Of a stretch of 64,000 nt of DNA, positions 47,934 through 55,997 are shown one piece after another. Position 1 is the first letter of the stretch; every line of letters starts with the position of its first letter. The stretch is from Hymenobacter tibetensis (GTDB lineage: Bacteria; Bacteroidota; Bacteroidia; Cytophagales; Hymenobacteraceae). A program made the translations under genes and the position numbers. The stretch lies in assembly GCF_022827545.1 (NCBI RefSeq), contig NZ_CP094669.1, positions 3,252,001-3,316,000 on the forward strand, in the 5' to 3' direction. The notes under the pieces were generated by a model, which did not search any database, had not been told where the DNA came from, and saw nothing but the letters and a program-made list of their open reading frames with translations.

Positions 47934-48833
47934 ATGTCCACTCTCCCCTTCTTGTTGGTTGATGCTTTCACTACCACTGCCCTAGCCGGCAACCCGTGTG
48001 CGGTAGTGCTGGACGCCGACGCGCTACCTGACACCCAGATGCAGCGCTTGGCGCAGGAATTCAACCAATCGGAGACTGCCTTTGTGTTCCGCTCGCCTGA
48101 CGCAGCTTTCGGGGTGCGCTTCTTCACCCCCGCCGAGGAAATTCCGCTGGCTGGGCACCCCACCATTGCCACCGTTGCGGCGCTGCTGCACACGGGCCGC
48201 CTACTGCTCACAGAACCCCATACCACGTTGCAATTAGCCCTGCGCGACGGTCCAATTCGTATTGATGTCGAGGCGCCGACTGCACCGAACGAGTTGCCGC
48301 AGGTGTTCATGACTCAGCGCAAACCCACGTTTGGGCAGCTCCATGATCCGGCCGTAGTAGCCCCGCTTTTTGGCCTCACGCCAGCCGACCTGCTGCCCGG
48401 CGCACCCGTGCAAACGGTAAGCACCGGTACTCCGCAGCTCATGATGCTCCTGCGCGACCAGGATGCGCTACGCCGAGCCACGCCACCCGAACCAGTTGCC
48501 TATGCCCGCTACCGCGCCAACTCCGACTTCTTTAGCCCGCACCTTTTTTGCCTGGGAGGCGCTACGCCGCTGGGCCATACGTTCGCCCGGCAGTTCGGCA
48601 CCCCGCCCGACCTGATGGAAGACCCGGTTACCGGCTCGGCCACGGGCGGCATGGCGGCGTATTTATGGCGCTACGCCTACCTCGCGCAGCCTGATTTCAT
48701 TGCCGAACAAGGCCACTGGTTGGGCCGCCCTGGTAGCATTACCGTGCACGTAGCTGGCCCGCCCGAGGACATCGACTTTGTGCGCATAGGCGGGACGGGC
48801 GTGGTGGTGCTGGAAGGCAAGCTGCTGCTCTAG
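47934..48833 (+). CDS. PhzF-family isomerase/epimerase
   Basis: A 299-residue enzyme of the PhzF/diaminopimelate-epimerase fold. Key blocks are VDAFTTTALAGNPCAVVLD, QEFNQSETAFVF with the catalytic Glu at 47, AEEIPLAGHPTIATVAAL, and the second-half DLMEDPVTGSATGGMAAYL. The two lobes are related by a pseudo-repeat. Most Bacteroidota members do not sit in phenazine pathways, and no phenazine gene is here, so a general isomerase role is more likely. It lies upstream of Fpg with about 160 bases between. Confidence 0.92.
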   Translation: MSTLPFLLVDAFTTTALAGNPCAVVLDADALPDTQMQRLAQEFNQSETAFVFRSPDAAFGVRFFTPAEEIPLAGHPTIATVAALLHTGRLLLTEPHTTLQLALRDGPIRIDVEAPTAPNELPQVFMTQRKPTFGQLHDPAVVAPLFGLTPADLLPGAPVQTVSTGTPQLMMLLRDQDALRRATPPEPVAYARYRANSDFFSPHLFCLGGATPLGHTFARQFGTPPDLMEDPVTGSATGGMAAYLWRYAYLAQPDFIAEQGHWLGRPGSITVHVAGPPEDIDFVRIGGTGVVVLEGKLLL

Positions 48834-48997
48834 AAGCCAGTACCTGTGTTGCGCTACATGCTCCGGCCGTTGGTGCAGCCCGTTTGTTTGTTGGGTTAAG
48901 GCAGCACAATAGAGTTGGGCGGCAGCTTTTGTTGCAACTCTGCACCCGCCAAAGCTGTTCAGTAGCTGAACTGTGTTGTACTTACCGCCTCCTCTCC

Positions 48998-49825
48998 GTG
49001 CCCGAATTACCCGAAGTTGAAACCTACCGCCGCTTTCTTGACGATGTACTTCTCCAGCAACCTATTACGGCTTTCGAAGTAAAAGACGCCAAAGTCCTCG
49101 TCACCGACGAAGACACATTGCGTAAGGCGCTGGTGGGTCACCGCATAACAGCCACCCGCCGCCTCGGCAAAAACTGCTTTCTGGAACTCGACAGCGGCCA
49201 GGTGCTGGCGCTGCACTTTGGCATGACCGGCGACGTAGGTGCCTACCGCGACGAGCCCGATGCTCCTCGTTTCACCCGGGTTGCATTTCACCTCGCCGAC
49301 GGCCTGCGCGTGGCCTTCGTCGACCCGCGTAAATTTGGCCGCATTCGGCTGGTAGAAAGCGTAGCAGCGTATCAGAAAGCCAAAAAGCTCGGCCCCGATG
49401 CGTTGGACGTAACGCCCGAACATCTGCAAGCCGTGCTAGGTACCAAGAAGCCCATGATCAAGCCGCTCCTCCTCGACCAGGGCATCACGGCGGGCCTCGG
49501 CAACTGGATTGTGGACGAGGTGCTGTTCCAAGCCAAGATTCATCCGGAGCGGCGGGCGCACACGCTCAGCACCAAGGAGTTCAAGGCCCTGCATGAAGCC
49601 ATTCAGTTGGTGCTCACTACGGCCATCCAACACGAAGCCACCTACCGGCACTTCCCCGCCTCGTTCCTCATTCATGCCCGCGAGTGGGACGATTCCGCCA
49701 CGCCCGGCACCGACGCGCATACCTTCTGCCCCCGCCACCCCAAAATCCTGATTGAGAAAGGGTACGTAGGCGGCCGAGCCACCTACCACTGCCCCAAGTG
49801 CCAGCCTGCTCCCAGCCAAGAATAG
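48998..49825 (+). CDS. mutM: Formamidopyrimidine-DNA glycosylase (Fpg/MutM)
   Basis: A 275-residue base-excision repair enzyme removing 8-oxoguanine and formamidopyrimidines. The GTG at 48998 is chosen because it gives the obligatory PELPEVETYRR N-terminus (Pro2 catalytic, Glu3). RLGKNCFLEL holds the Lys, and GLGNWIVDEVLFQAKIHPERR is the H2TH block. The C-terminal zinc finger reads FCPRHPKI ... YHCPKCQ, where the second zinc ligand of the first pair is His instead of the usual Cys. Upstream codons to 48884 are non-coding. Confidence 0.93.
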   Translation: MPELPEVETYRRFLDDVLLQQPITAFEVKDAKVLVTDEDTLRKALVGHRITATRRLGKNCFLELDSGQVLALHFGMTGDVGAYRDEPDAPRFTRVAFHLADGLRVAFVDPRKFGRIRLVESVAAYQKAKKLGPDALDVTPEHLQAVLGTKKPMIKPLLLDQGITAGLGNWIVDEVLFQAKIHPERRAHTLSTKEFKALHEAIQLVLTTAIQHEATYRHFPASFLIHAREWDDSATPGTDAHTFCPRHPKILIEKGYVGGRATYHCPKCQPAPSQE

Positions 49826-49892
49826 CTGGAACACCCACGCATCAGTTGGCAATGTGGGGCTAAACACATACCGCAATAGTTAGCCTTTAACC

Positions 49893-49928
49893 GAAATGCC
49901 CCAGCAGTGTAAGCTACCGGGGCATTTC
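49893..49928. terminator. Bidirectional terminator between mutM and the SDR gene
   Basis: A 10-bp stem (GAAATGCCCC) with a 16-base loop and AGC/GCT inside. It lies between convergent genes. Confidence 0.7.
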
Positions 49929-49937
49929 AATTATCTA

Positions 49938-50963
49938 TCACACCTGGTTGTTCTTCTTCTCGGCTTTGCGGGTGAGGGTGGTCAGCCAGGATTGCGTGAT
50001 GGGCGATTCGCTTTCGTGGCCGTAGCGGCGGGCGTCGCCTTCCTTGCCGGTGGGGCCAGGCAGGGTGCGGTTCACCCAGCTGAGCAGGTCGGCGGTGGTG
50101 CCGGGCGCCAGGCCGTGGAAGGCAGACAAGAGCTTGGCTGGCAAGCCAATAATGATTTCGGCGTCACCGCGGCGGCAGGCATTCCAAATTTGCCGGGCGG
50201 CTGAATCAGCATCCACCGTAATAGCAGGCATGGAGTCGGCTACTGTAAACCACGCGTATTCTTTTATGTGCTGGCCTTTGATGATGGCATTGCGCGGGCT
50301 GCCGGTGCGCAGCAAGCCGGGGCACACGGTAGTTACTTGAATACCATATTGCAGCAGTTCCGCGCGGAAGCTTTCGGAGAGGCCCACCAACGCAAATTTG
50401 CTGGCGCAATAGGGCGCCAAGTGTGGTACGGGCACCTTCCCGCCCACCGAGGCTATGTTCACGATCCGGCCCTCGCCGCGCTGGCGCATGTCGGGCAATA
50501 CGGCCTGCATGGCGTGCAGCGGCGCCCAGAAGTGCGTATCCATTGACTCTTCGTACTCGCGCAGTTCCATGTGGTCGAGGGGGCCACCGGTGATGATGCC
50601 GGCATTGTTGATGAGCACATCAATCGGGCCTAGTTTTTCCTGCACCTCCACTACCAGCGTACGCACTTCGGCCGGCTCCATCAGGTCGCGGGACAGAGCC
50701 AGTACTTCGGCTCCGCCCGCTGCCAATTCCTGGCGGGCGCGCTCCAATTCGTCGGCGTCGCGGGCACAGATGGCCACTTTGGCGCCTTCTGCTACGGCTT
50801 GCCGGGCCAGAATCAGGCCCAGACCACGCGAGCCGCCCGTAATCAGCACTACCTTGCCTTGCAGGTCGTAGGACCCACGACGATTGCTCCACAGCGTGGC
50901 GGCGGCCAGCAACGCACCAGCGCCGGCCAGTGCCAGCCAGTTGTTTCGAGTGTCAGGTTTCAT
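49938..50963 (-). CDS. Short-chain dehydrogenase/reductase with N-terminal membrane anchor
   Basis: The product is 341 residues from the ATG at 50963 (MKPDTRNNWLALAG). A single hydrophobic segment (LALAGAGALLAAATLW) probably anchors it to the membrane. The SDR core has VLITGGSRGLGLILAR for cofactor binding, NNAG, IVNIASVGGK and the catalytic YCASKFALVGLSESF. A C-terminal tail with TTADLLSWVNRTLPGP follows. The substrate is unknown; a lipid or ketone is plausible for a membrane-bound member. Confidence 0.9.
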   Translation of the reverse strand: MKPDTRNNWLALAGAGALLAAATLWSNRRGSYDLQGKVVLITGGSRGLGLILARQAVAEGAKVAICARDADELERARQELAAGGAEVLALSRDLMEPAEVRTLVVEVQEKLGPIDVLINNAGIITGGPLDHMELREYEESMDTHFWAPLHAMQAVLPDMRQRGEGRIVNIASVGGKVPVPHLAPYCASKFALVGLSESFRAELLQYGIQVTTVCPGLLRTGSPRNAIIKGQHIKEYAWFTVADSMPAITVDADSAARQIWNACRRGDAEIIIGLPAKLLSAFHGLAPGTTADLLSWVNRTLPGPTGKEGDARRYGHESESPITQSWLTTLTRKAEKKNNQV

Positions 50964-51282
50964 ATATCGGAGGTTCTGTTTGCTAGTTAAATACTCGTTG
51001 TTCAACGAAGATGTTTAGCCCCGCGCTGCCAGACCTGTGCCCGCCGCTCCTCAAGCACAACACTAGATTAGGAGCGCTTGGCGTTACATGCAGAAACTTT
51101 CCGGGAGCGTTTCTCGCAAACGCGCTGCTGTTGTGGGCAACATGAAACCAGAAACTTCCGGGCAGACGTTAGGAGGCGCGGCTTTCACGAATTGGCATCA
51201 TATTTACGTGTCAGTTTCAGAGCCCGCTCGGCGGCCTTGCCACAGGACGCTGCCTGTTTGCTGGCTTCTTCACTTATCCGAT
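50964..51282. other. Divergent intergenic region
   Basis: 319 bases between the SDR gene and a small secreted protein. An upstream ATG at 51088 is in frame with the secreted protein but precedes its signal peptide. A short palindrome TCGTTG-TT-CAACGA lies at 50995-51008. Nothing else was identified. Confidence 0.4.
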
Positions 51283-51789
51283 ATGAAAATTTCTTTTCTC
51301 GCCACCCTCTTGCTTCTGATGGCTCCTACTATGCTAGTAGCCCAGACAACCACCGTCAAGACTAAAACCAAGACGGCCACTGCCCCTACCGCCAAAGTCA
51401 AAACCGCTGCTCCCTCGGCCGCCCCAGCCGCTACTCGCCCCAAAGTGGCGCCCCCCGAAGAACAGGTGGAAGCGCGGGCCAATGCCCTCACAAGCAACAT
51501 GCAAAAAGCGTTGGCGCTAAACCCGGAACAGGCCGAGAAGGTGCGGCAAATCAACCTAACCAGCGTACGGGGCGTGGAAACGGCCCGCCTCAACTACCGC
51601 CAGGACGTACGCAAAATGGCCGCCATAATAGATGATATCGGTCAGGCGCGCCTGAGCACGTTGAAAAGCGTCCTGACTCCCGCTCAGTTCGATAAATACC
51701 AGCGCAAGCGCGAAGAAAAAATGGGCGTACCAAGTGCGCAAGGCAACCAAGGCACGCCCGTTCCTGGCCTGCCTTCGCAGGGAGAGTAG
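51283..51789 (+). CDS. Small secreted protein, Spy/CpxP-like in outline
   Basis: A 168-residue exported protein from the ATG at 51283. The signal peptide MKISFLATLLLLMAPTMLVAQ is followed by a Lys/Thr/Ala/Pro-rich linker (about 22-60) and a helical domain. Segments ALALNPEQAEKVRQINL and SVLTPAQFDKYQRKREEKMG resemble the LTxxQ-type helices of Spy/CpxP periplasmic chaperones, but the match is loose and could reflect any small helical protein. It stands alone and is followed by a strong terminator. Confidence 0.75.
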   Translation: MKISFLATLLLLMAPTMLVAQTTTVKTKTKTATAPTAKVKTAAPSAAPAATRPKVAPPEEQVEARANALTSNMQKALALNPEQAEKVRQINLTSVRGVETARLNYRQDVRKMAAIIDDIGQARLSTLKSVLTPAQFDKYQRKREEKMGVPSAQGNQGTPVPGLPSQGE

Positions 51790-51820
51790 GCACACCCCTA
51801 GTCCACGCGGACAAGTAACG

Positions 51821-51866
51821 AAAAAGACCGTCATGCTTCGGCTAGCGCCGCATGACGGTCTTTTTT
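51821..51866. terminator. Bidirectional terminator
   Basis: A 16-bp perfect stem (AAAAAGACCGTCATGC) with GGC/GCC inside the loop and a T-run. It lies between convergent genes. Confidence 0.9.
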
Positions 51867-51914
51867 CAACCAGGCAGTTCTGCCTGGCTTACCTTGTCTA
51901 CGTAGCCTACTGCT

Positions 51915-52682
51915 TTACTTGAACATCTCCCACCCCAGCTTGAGGATGATGCCGCTGACCACCACCAAAAACAGGATGCGCACGAAGCCCGTGCCCTGTT
52001 TGAGGGCAACGTTGGCCCCGAGCGTAGAGCCGATGATGTTGCACACTGCCATGGGTAGGGCTACCATCCACAGCACTTGTCCAGTGTAAGCGAAGTAAGC
52101 CAAGCCGGCCAAGTTGGTGGCCACGTTCACGAGCTTGGCCGACGCCGACGCCGTCAGGAAGTCGTAGCCGAACAGCCCCACGAACGTGAACAGCAGAAAG
52201 CTACCTGTGCCAGGGCCGAAAAAGCCGTCGTAGAACCCGATAATGGCCCCCATGATGATGGCCACCCAGACCTCGCGGCGGGCAGTAAGCCGCGGCGCGT
52301 GCAGGGCCCCCAGGTCTTTGCGCCAGAAGGTATAGAGGGCAATAACAACCAGCAAGCCCAGCACCATGGGCCGCAACAGCTCCCGCGGAAACATGCTTAC
52401 CACCCGGGCACCCAGAAACGCGAAACTGCCCGCTACCACGGCCGCCGTGCCTACGGCCCGCCATTGGATGGGCACCTGGCCCGCATAGCGCCGCAACGCC
52501 GCCAGCGTGCCCATCAGCGAGGATACTTTGCCGGTTCCGAAAATAGTGGGCTCTGGAACACCCTTGAGCAGCAGCAGCATAGCGGGCAGCTGAATCAGCC
52601 CCCCGCCGCCCACCATCGAGTCGATAAAACCAGCCATGAAGGCAAACAAGCAGAGCAGCGCGAGGGTCAGGGTGGTAATCAC
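51915..52682 (-). CDS. TauE/SafE-family permease
   Basis: A 255-residue membrane protein from the GTG at 52682 (VITTLTLALLCLFAFMAGFID). That start gives the family-normal length. The open frame runs to an ATG at 52799, but that part contains low-complexity leader repeats and overlaps the divergent gene. About eight helices are visible, with the motifs GFIDSMVGGGGLIQLPAMLL and GFYDGFFGPGTGSFLLF that mark the two pseudo-repeats. Members export sulfite, sulfoacetate or related anions. It is divergent from the EmrB-like exporter. Confidence 0.9.
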   Translation of the reverse strand: MITTLTLALLCLFAFMAGFIDSMVGGGGLIQLPAMLLLLKGVPEPTIFGTGKVSSLMGTLAALRRYAGQVPIQWRAVGTAAVVAGSFAFLGARVVSMFPRELLRPMVLGLLVVIALYTFWRKDLGALHAPRLTARREVWVAIIMGAIIGFYDGFFGPGTGSFLLFTFVGLFGYDFLTASASAKLVNVATNLAGLAYFAYTGQVLWMVALPMAVCNIIGSTLGANVALKQGTGFVRILFLVVVSGIILKLGWEMFK

Positions 52683-52810
52683 GGCCGCGAAAGTAGTGTA
52701 TTGAGCTGCCAGTTGCGCGTTGCGGACTGCTAATTCTAGGTACTTATAGTAGGCGACTGGTAACTCCCACCTTGTTTTTCTGCGTACAGCCAGGCTCACC
52801 CTTGCTCGCC

Positions 52811-54379
52811 ATGACTGAAAACCTTACCCAGCGGCAAAAGATGCTCACGTTTGCCGGTATCCTGCTGGCCATGTTTCTGGGCTCCCTCGACCAAACCATC
52901 GTGAGCACCGCCTTGCCGCGCATCGTGGCGGACTTGCAAGGGCTCGACCGTTTTACGTGGGTGGCTACCGCCTACTTGGTGGCCAGCACGGCGCTGGTGC
53001 CCATCTATGGCAAGCTGGCCGACATGTACTCCCGCCGCAAGATTGAGGTGGTGGCTGTCAGTATCTTTCTGGTGGGCTCGATGCTGTGCGGACTAGCGGG
53101 CGAATTCGGCACCCTGCCCCTGCTAGGCGACGGCATGACCCAGCTCATCACGTTTCGAGCCATTCAGGGCCTGGGAGGTGCTGGTCTGTTTGCCATGGCC
53201 TTCATCATCATTGCCGACCTGTTTCCACCCGCTGAGCGGGGCAAGTACCAAGGCTACGTGGGGGCGGTTTTCGGCACGTCGTCGGTGCTGGGGCCGTTTT
53301 TGGGGGGCTTTCTAACAGACAAAGGCTCGGGGCTGATTCCGGGCGTGGCAGGGTGGCGGCTGGTGTTCTACGTGAACCTGCCGCTGGGCTTGCTGGCCCT
53401 GTGGTTTATTTTGACTCAGATGCCAGCCCTCCGGCCCCGGACTACACCCAAGCCTCTCGATGTGGTATCGATTGTGCTGCTGATGGCCGGGCTGGCGCCG
53501 CTGGTAGTGGGGTTGCAGCTCAACAAAGCAGAATACGGCTGGACCTCGCCCGTCACGCTAGCTCTCTTGGCTACGGCCGCCGTGGCGCTGGCGCTTTTCG
53601 TGCGCCGCAGCCTCCGCTCCGACAATCCTATTCTGGATTTCGGGCTGTTCCGCAACACCGTGTTCCGCTGGGCCAATGCCGCGCTGTTTCTGCTGGGCGG
53701 CGCGTTCTTGGGCATCATCATCTTCGAGCCGCTGTTTATGGTGAATGTGCTTGGCACTACGGCCACGCGCGCCGGTATCAGCCTGATTCCGCTTTCGATG
53801 GGCGTGGTGCTGGGCTCGTTGCTGGCCGGGCAAATGGTGTCGCGCTTCGGGCACTACAAGCGGTGGATGATAGGGGGGATTATTGTCCTGCTCGGGGGGC
53901 TGTCGTTGTTGGCTACCATGCCCGAAACCGTGAGTTACCCCCAGGTGCTGTCGTACTTGCTATTGTGTGGGCTAGGGCTGGGCCCTACGATGCCGCTGTA
54001 TACGCTGGCCATCCAAAATGCCATTGAGCCCCAGCTGATGGGGCAGGCCACGTCGGCCAGCCAGTTTTTCCGGCAGATTGGTGGGGCCATTACTGCCTCC
54101 ATTCTGGGCACAGTCCTTACGCTTACGTTGGCAGAAGCCACCCCTCCTCCCACAACGCCCAGCGTGGCTGTGCGGCCAGTGGTATCGGAGGGGCCAGTGG
54201 TGCCGGCAGCCGCGGCCGGCCCAGCCTCGCCAGAGCTACGAGCCGCTTTTTCGAAGGCCATATCCCGCATCTACCTCTTCAATATTTTCCTGGTAGCAGG
54301 GGGCTTGTTGCTGACGTTCTTCGTACCCGAACTGCCCCTGCGCAAAAGCAACCACGCCACTCCTGCGCCAGCCGAATGA
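52811..54379 (+). CDS. MFS multidrug exporter, DHA2/EmrB-like
   Basis: A 522-residue transporter from the ATG at 52811 with 14 predicted helices. Motif A-type sequence LADMYSRRKIEVV and the FLGSLDQTIVSTALPRIVADLQG start are typical of the DHA2 (14-helix) drug:proton antiporters, as is the motif C-like GAVFGTSSVLGPFLGGFLTD. It likely exports toxic or drug-like compounds. The C-terminal loop (about 450-480) is Pro/Val-rich. There is no partner membrane-fusion protein nearby. The 52772 start extends it upstream and is less likely. Confidence 0.92.
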   Translation: MTENLTQRQKMLTFAGILLAMFLGSLDQTIVSTALPRIVADLQGLDRFTWVATAYLVASTALVPIYGKLADMYSRRKIEVVAVSIFLVGSMLCGLAGEFGTLPLLGDGMTQLITFRAIQGLGGAGLFAMAFIIIADLFPPAERGKYQGYVGAVFGTSSVLGPFLGGFLTDKGSGLIPGVAGWRLVFYVNLPLGLLALWFILTQMPALRPRTTPKPLDVVSIVLLMAGLAPLVVGLQLNKAEYGWTSPVTLALLATAAVALALFVRRSLRSDNPILDFGLFRNTVFRWANAALFLLGGAFLGIIIFEPLFMVNVLGTTATRAGISLIPLSMGVVLGSLLAGQMVSRFGHYKRWMIGGIIVLLGGLSLLATMPETVSYPQVLSYLLLCGLGLGPTMPLYTLAIQNAIEPQLMGQATSASQFFRQIGGAITASILGTVLTLTLAEATPPPTTPSVAVRPVVSEGPVVPAAAAGPASPELRAAFSKAISRIYLFNIFLVAGGLLLTFFVPELPLRKSNHATPAPAE

Positions 54380-54511
54380 CAAAAGCACAACTAAGACTTG
54401 GGGTGGTGCTGGCTAGCACTGCTGCGTCCCAAGCAAACTACTCTTTCGCCTCTGTTGTTGTAGCAGATAATCCGCGCCATTTCCAGCGGAAGCTCTCTAA
54501 ACGACGATAGC

Positions 54512-55558
54512 ATGTCAACTGAAAATAAAGTGCACCTGAGTGTCCTCGACCAGTCGCCGGTGCGGCACAACGGTTCGGCTCGGCAGGCGCTCCAGGAAAC
54601 TATCGAGCTGGCTCGCCTCGCCGAACGGCTCGGGTACACCCGCTTCTGGGTATCAGAGCATCACAATACAGGCACGCTGGCAGGCTCGGCGCCGGAGGTG
54701 TTGTTGGCCCGGCTGGGAGCTGAAACCAACCGTATCCGGCTGGGCTCGGGTGGGGTGATGCTGCCCCATTATTCGGCACTCAAAGTGGCCGAGAACTTCC
54801 GCCTGCTCGAAGCCCTCTACCCCGGCCGCATCGACCTAGGCATCGGGCGCGCCCCTGGCACCGACCGGGTGACGGCCCATGCCCTCAATCCGCACAACGC
54901 CTTCCGCGACGAAGACTTTGCCGAACAGCTCATGGACTTGCGGGCCTACCTGCGCGACGAGGTGGTGCCCGATACCATTCACGCCAAAGTGAAAGCGGCG
55001 CCCTTCGTGGATACGGTACCGGAAATGTGGCTACTTAGCTCCAGCGGCCAAAGCGGCCTGTTTGCGGCGCACGTAGGCGCGGCATTTTCCTTTGCCCATT
55101 TCATCAATCCTACCGGTGGGCCCGACATGGTGCGGCTTTACAAGGAACGGTTCCGTCCTTCGCCAGAGCTAGATGCCCCCCTCGCCAACGTGGCTGTCTT
55201 TGTTGTTTGCGCCGACACTGAGGGCAAAGCTCAGGAACTGGCCGATGCCCTGGCGCTGCAAATGCTGAAACTAGAAACCGGCGACCGAACTCCCATGAGT
55301 TCCACCGACTCGGTACGCAACTATTCGCTCACCCCCGAACTCCTTGCCCGCCTCGACTACCATCATCAGCGCATCGTGTCCGGCACCCCCCAGCAAGTGC
55401 GCGAACAATTGGAAAAGCTCGCTGCCGCTTATGGCGTAAACGAGATAGTCGCCGTCACCATCACCTACGACTTTCAGGATCGGCTACGTTCTTACGAGCT
55501 GCTAGCAGATGTATTTGATCTGAATCCGGTAGCGCAGCTGCTGGCGCAGGGTATGTAG
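54512..55558 (+). CDS. LLM-class flavin-dependent oxidoreductase
   Basis: A 348-residue luciferase-like monooxygenase of the MsnO8 type. The (beta/alpha)8 barrel shows LSVLDQSPV at the start, YTRFWVSEHHN, IRLGSGGVMLPHYSALKVAENF and GRIDLGIGRAPGTD, which are the standard blocks. FMNH2 and oxygen are the expected co-substrates. The organic substrate is unknown. It lies 132 bases after the DHA2 exporter on the same strand. Confidence 0.92.
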   Translation: MSTENKVHLSVLDQSPVRHNGSARQALQETIELARLAERLGYTRFWVSEHHNTGTLAGSAPEVLLARLGAETNRIRLGSGGVMLPHYSALKVAENFRLLEALYPGRIDLGIGRAPGTDRVTAHALNPHNAFRDEDFAEQLMDLRAYLRDEVVPDTIHAKVKAAPFVDTVPEMWLLSSSGQSGLFAAHVGAAFSFAHFINPTGGPDMVRLYKERFRPSPELDAPLANVAVFVVCADTEGKAQELADALALQMLKLETGDRTPMSSTDSVRNYSLTPELLARLDYHHQRIVSGTPQQVREQLEKLAAAYGVNEIVAVTITYDFQDRLRSYELLADVFDLNPVAQLLAQGM

Positions 55559-55997
55559 CTAAAGTTGGCGCCACTTAAGGCTACGGGTACCTACTGGTGG
55601 TACTGAGGCTATAGGCTGGGCTTAATACCAACAATGGCTACTAACCTTTTGGTCGGGTGCCTTTTATGTACTAGCTATTGCTTACATTAGAGGTAGCTTG
55701 CAGACAAACAAGGCAGCAAAGGAAAGAACCTCGTCTTCTACTGGGTTCTTTGCCTGGCAGACCATCCTACAGCACCTGCCAACTTAAGGGAGCAGGCTCT
55801 TTTGGGACTCACATCCCGGTGAAGATAAGTGTGTCGACAGGCCATACCCGTACGGTAGGCTCGTTGTTGAGCTTCCATTACACTATTTTCCGAGCCCATT
55901 TTCACATAAATACCTGTGAACCAGAAAAAAGCCCACGTATTCTGGTATGGCGCTACTTCTCACGCTTCGCCTGTAGCGGGGCCTGCTCCTTACTCCA
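55559..55997. other. Intergenic region before the second histidine kinase
   Basis: 439 bases. A weak imperfect hairpin (AAAGAACC 55723-55730 with GGTTCTTT 55744-55751) lies in the middle. A 107-codon frame (55678-56001) has no domain features. No promoter element was found. Confidence 0.4.
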
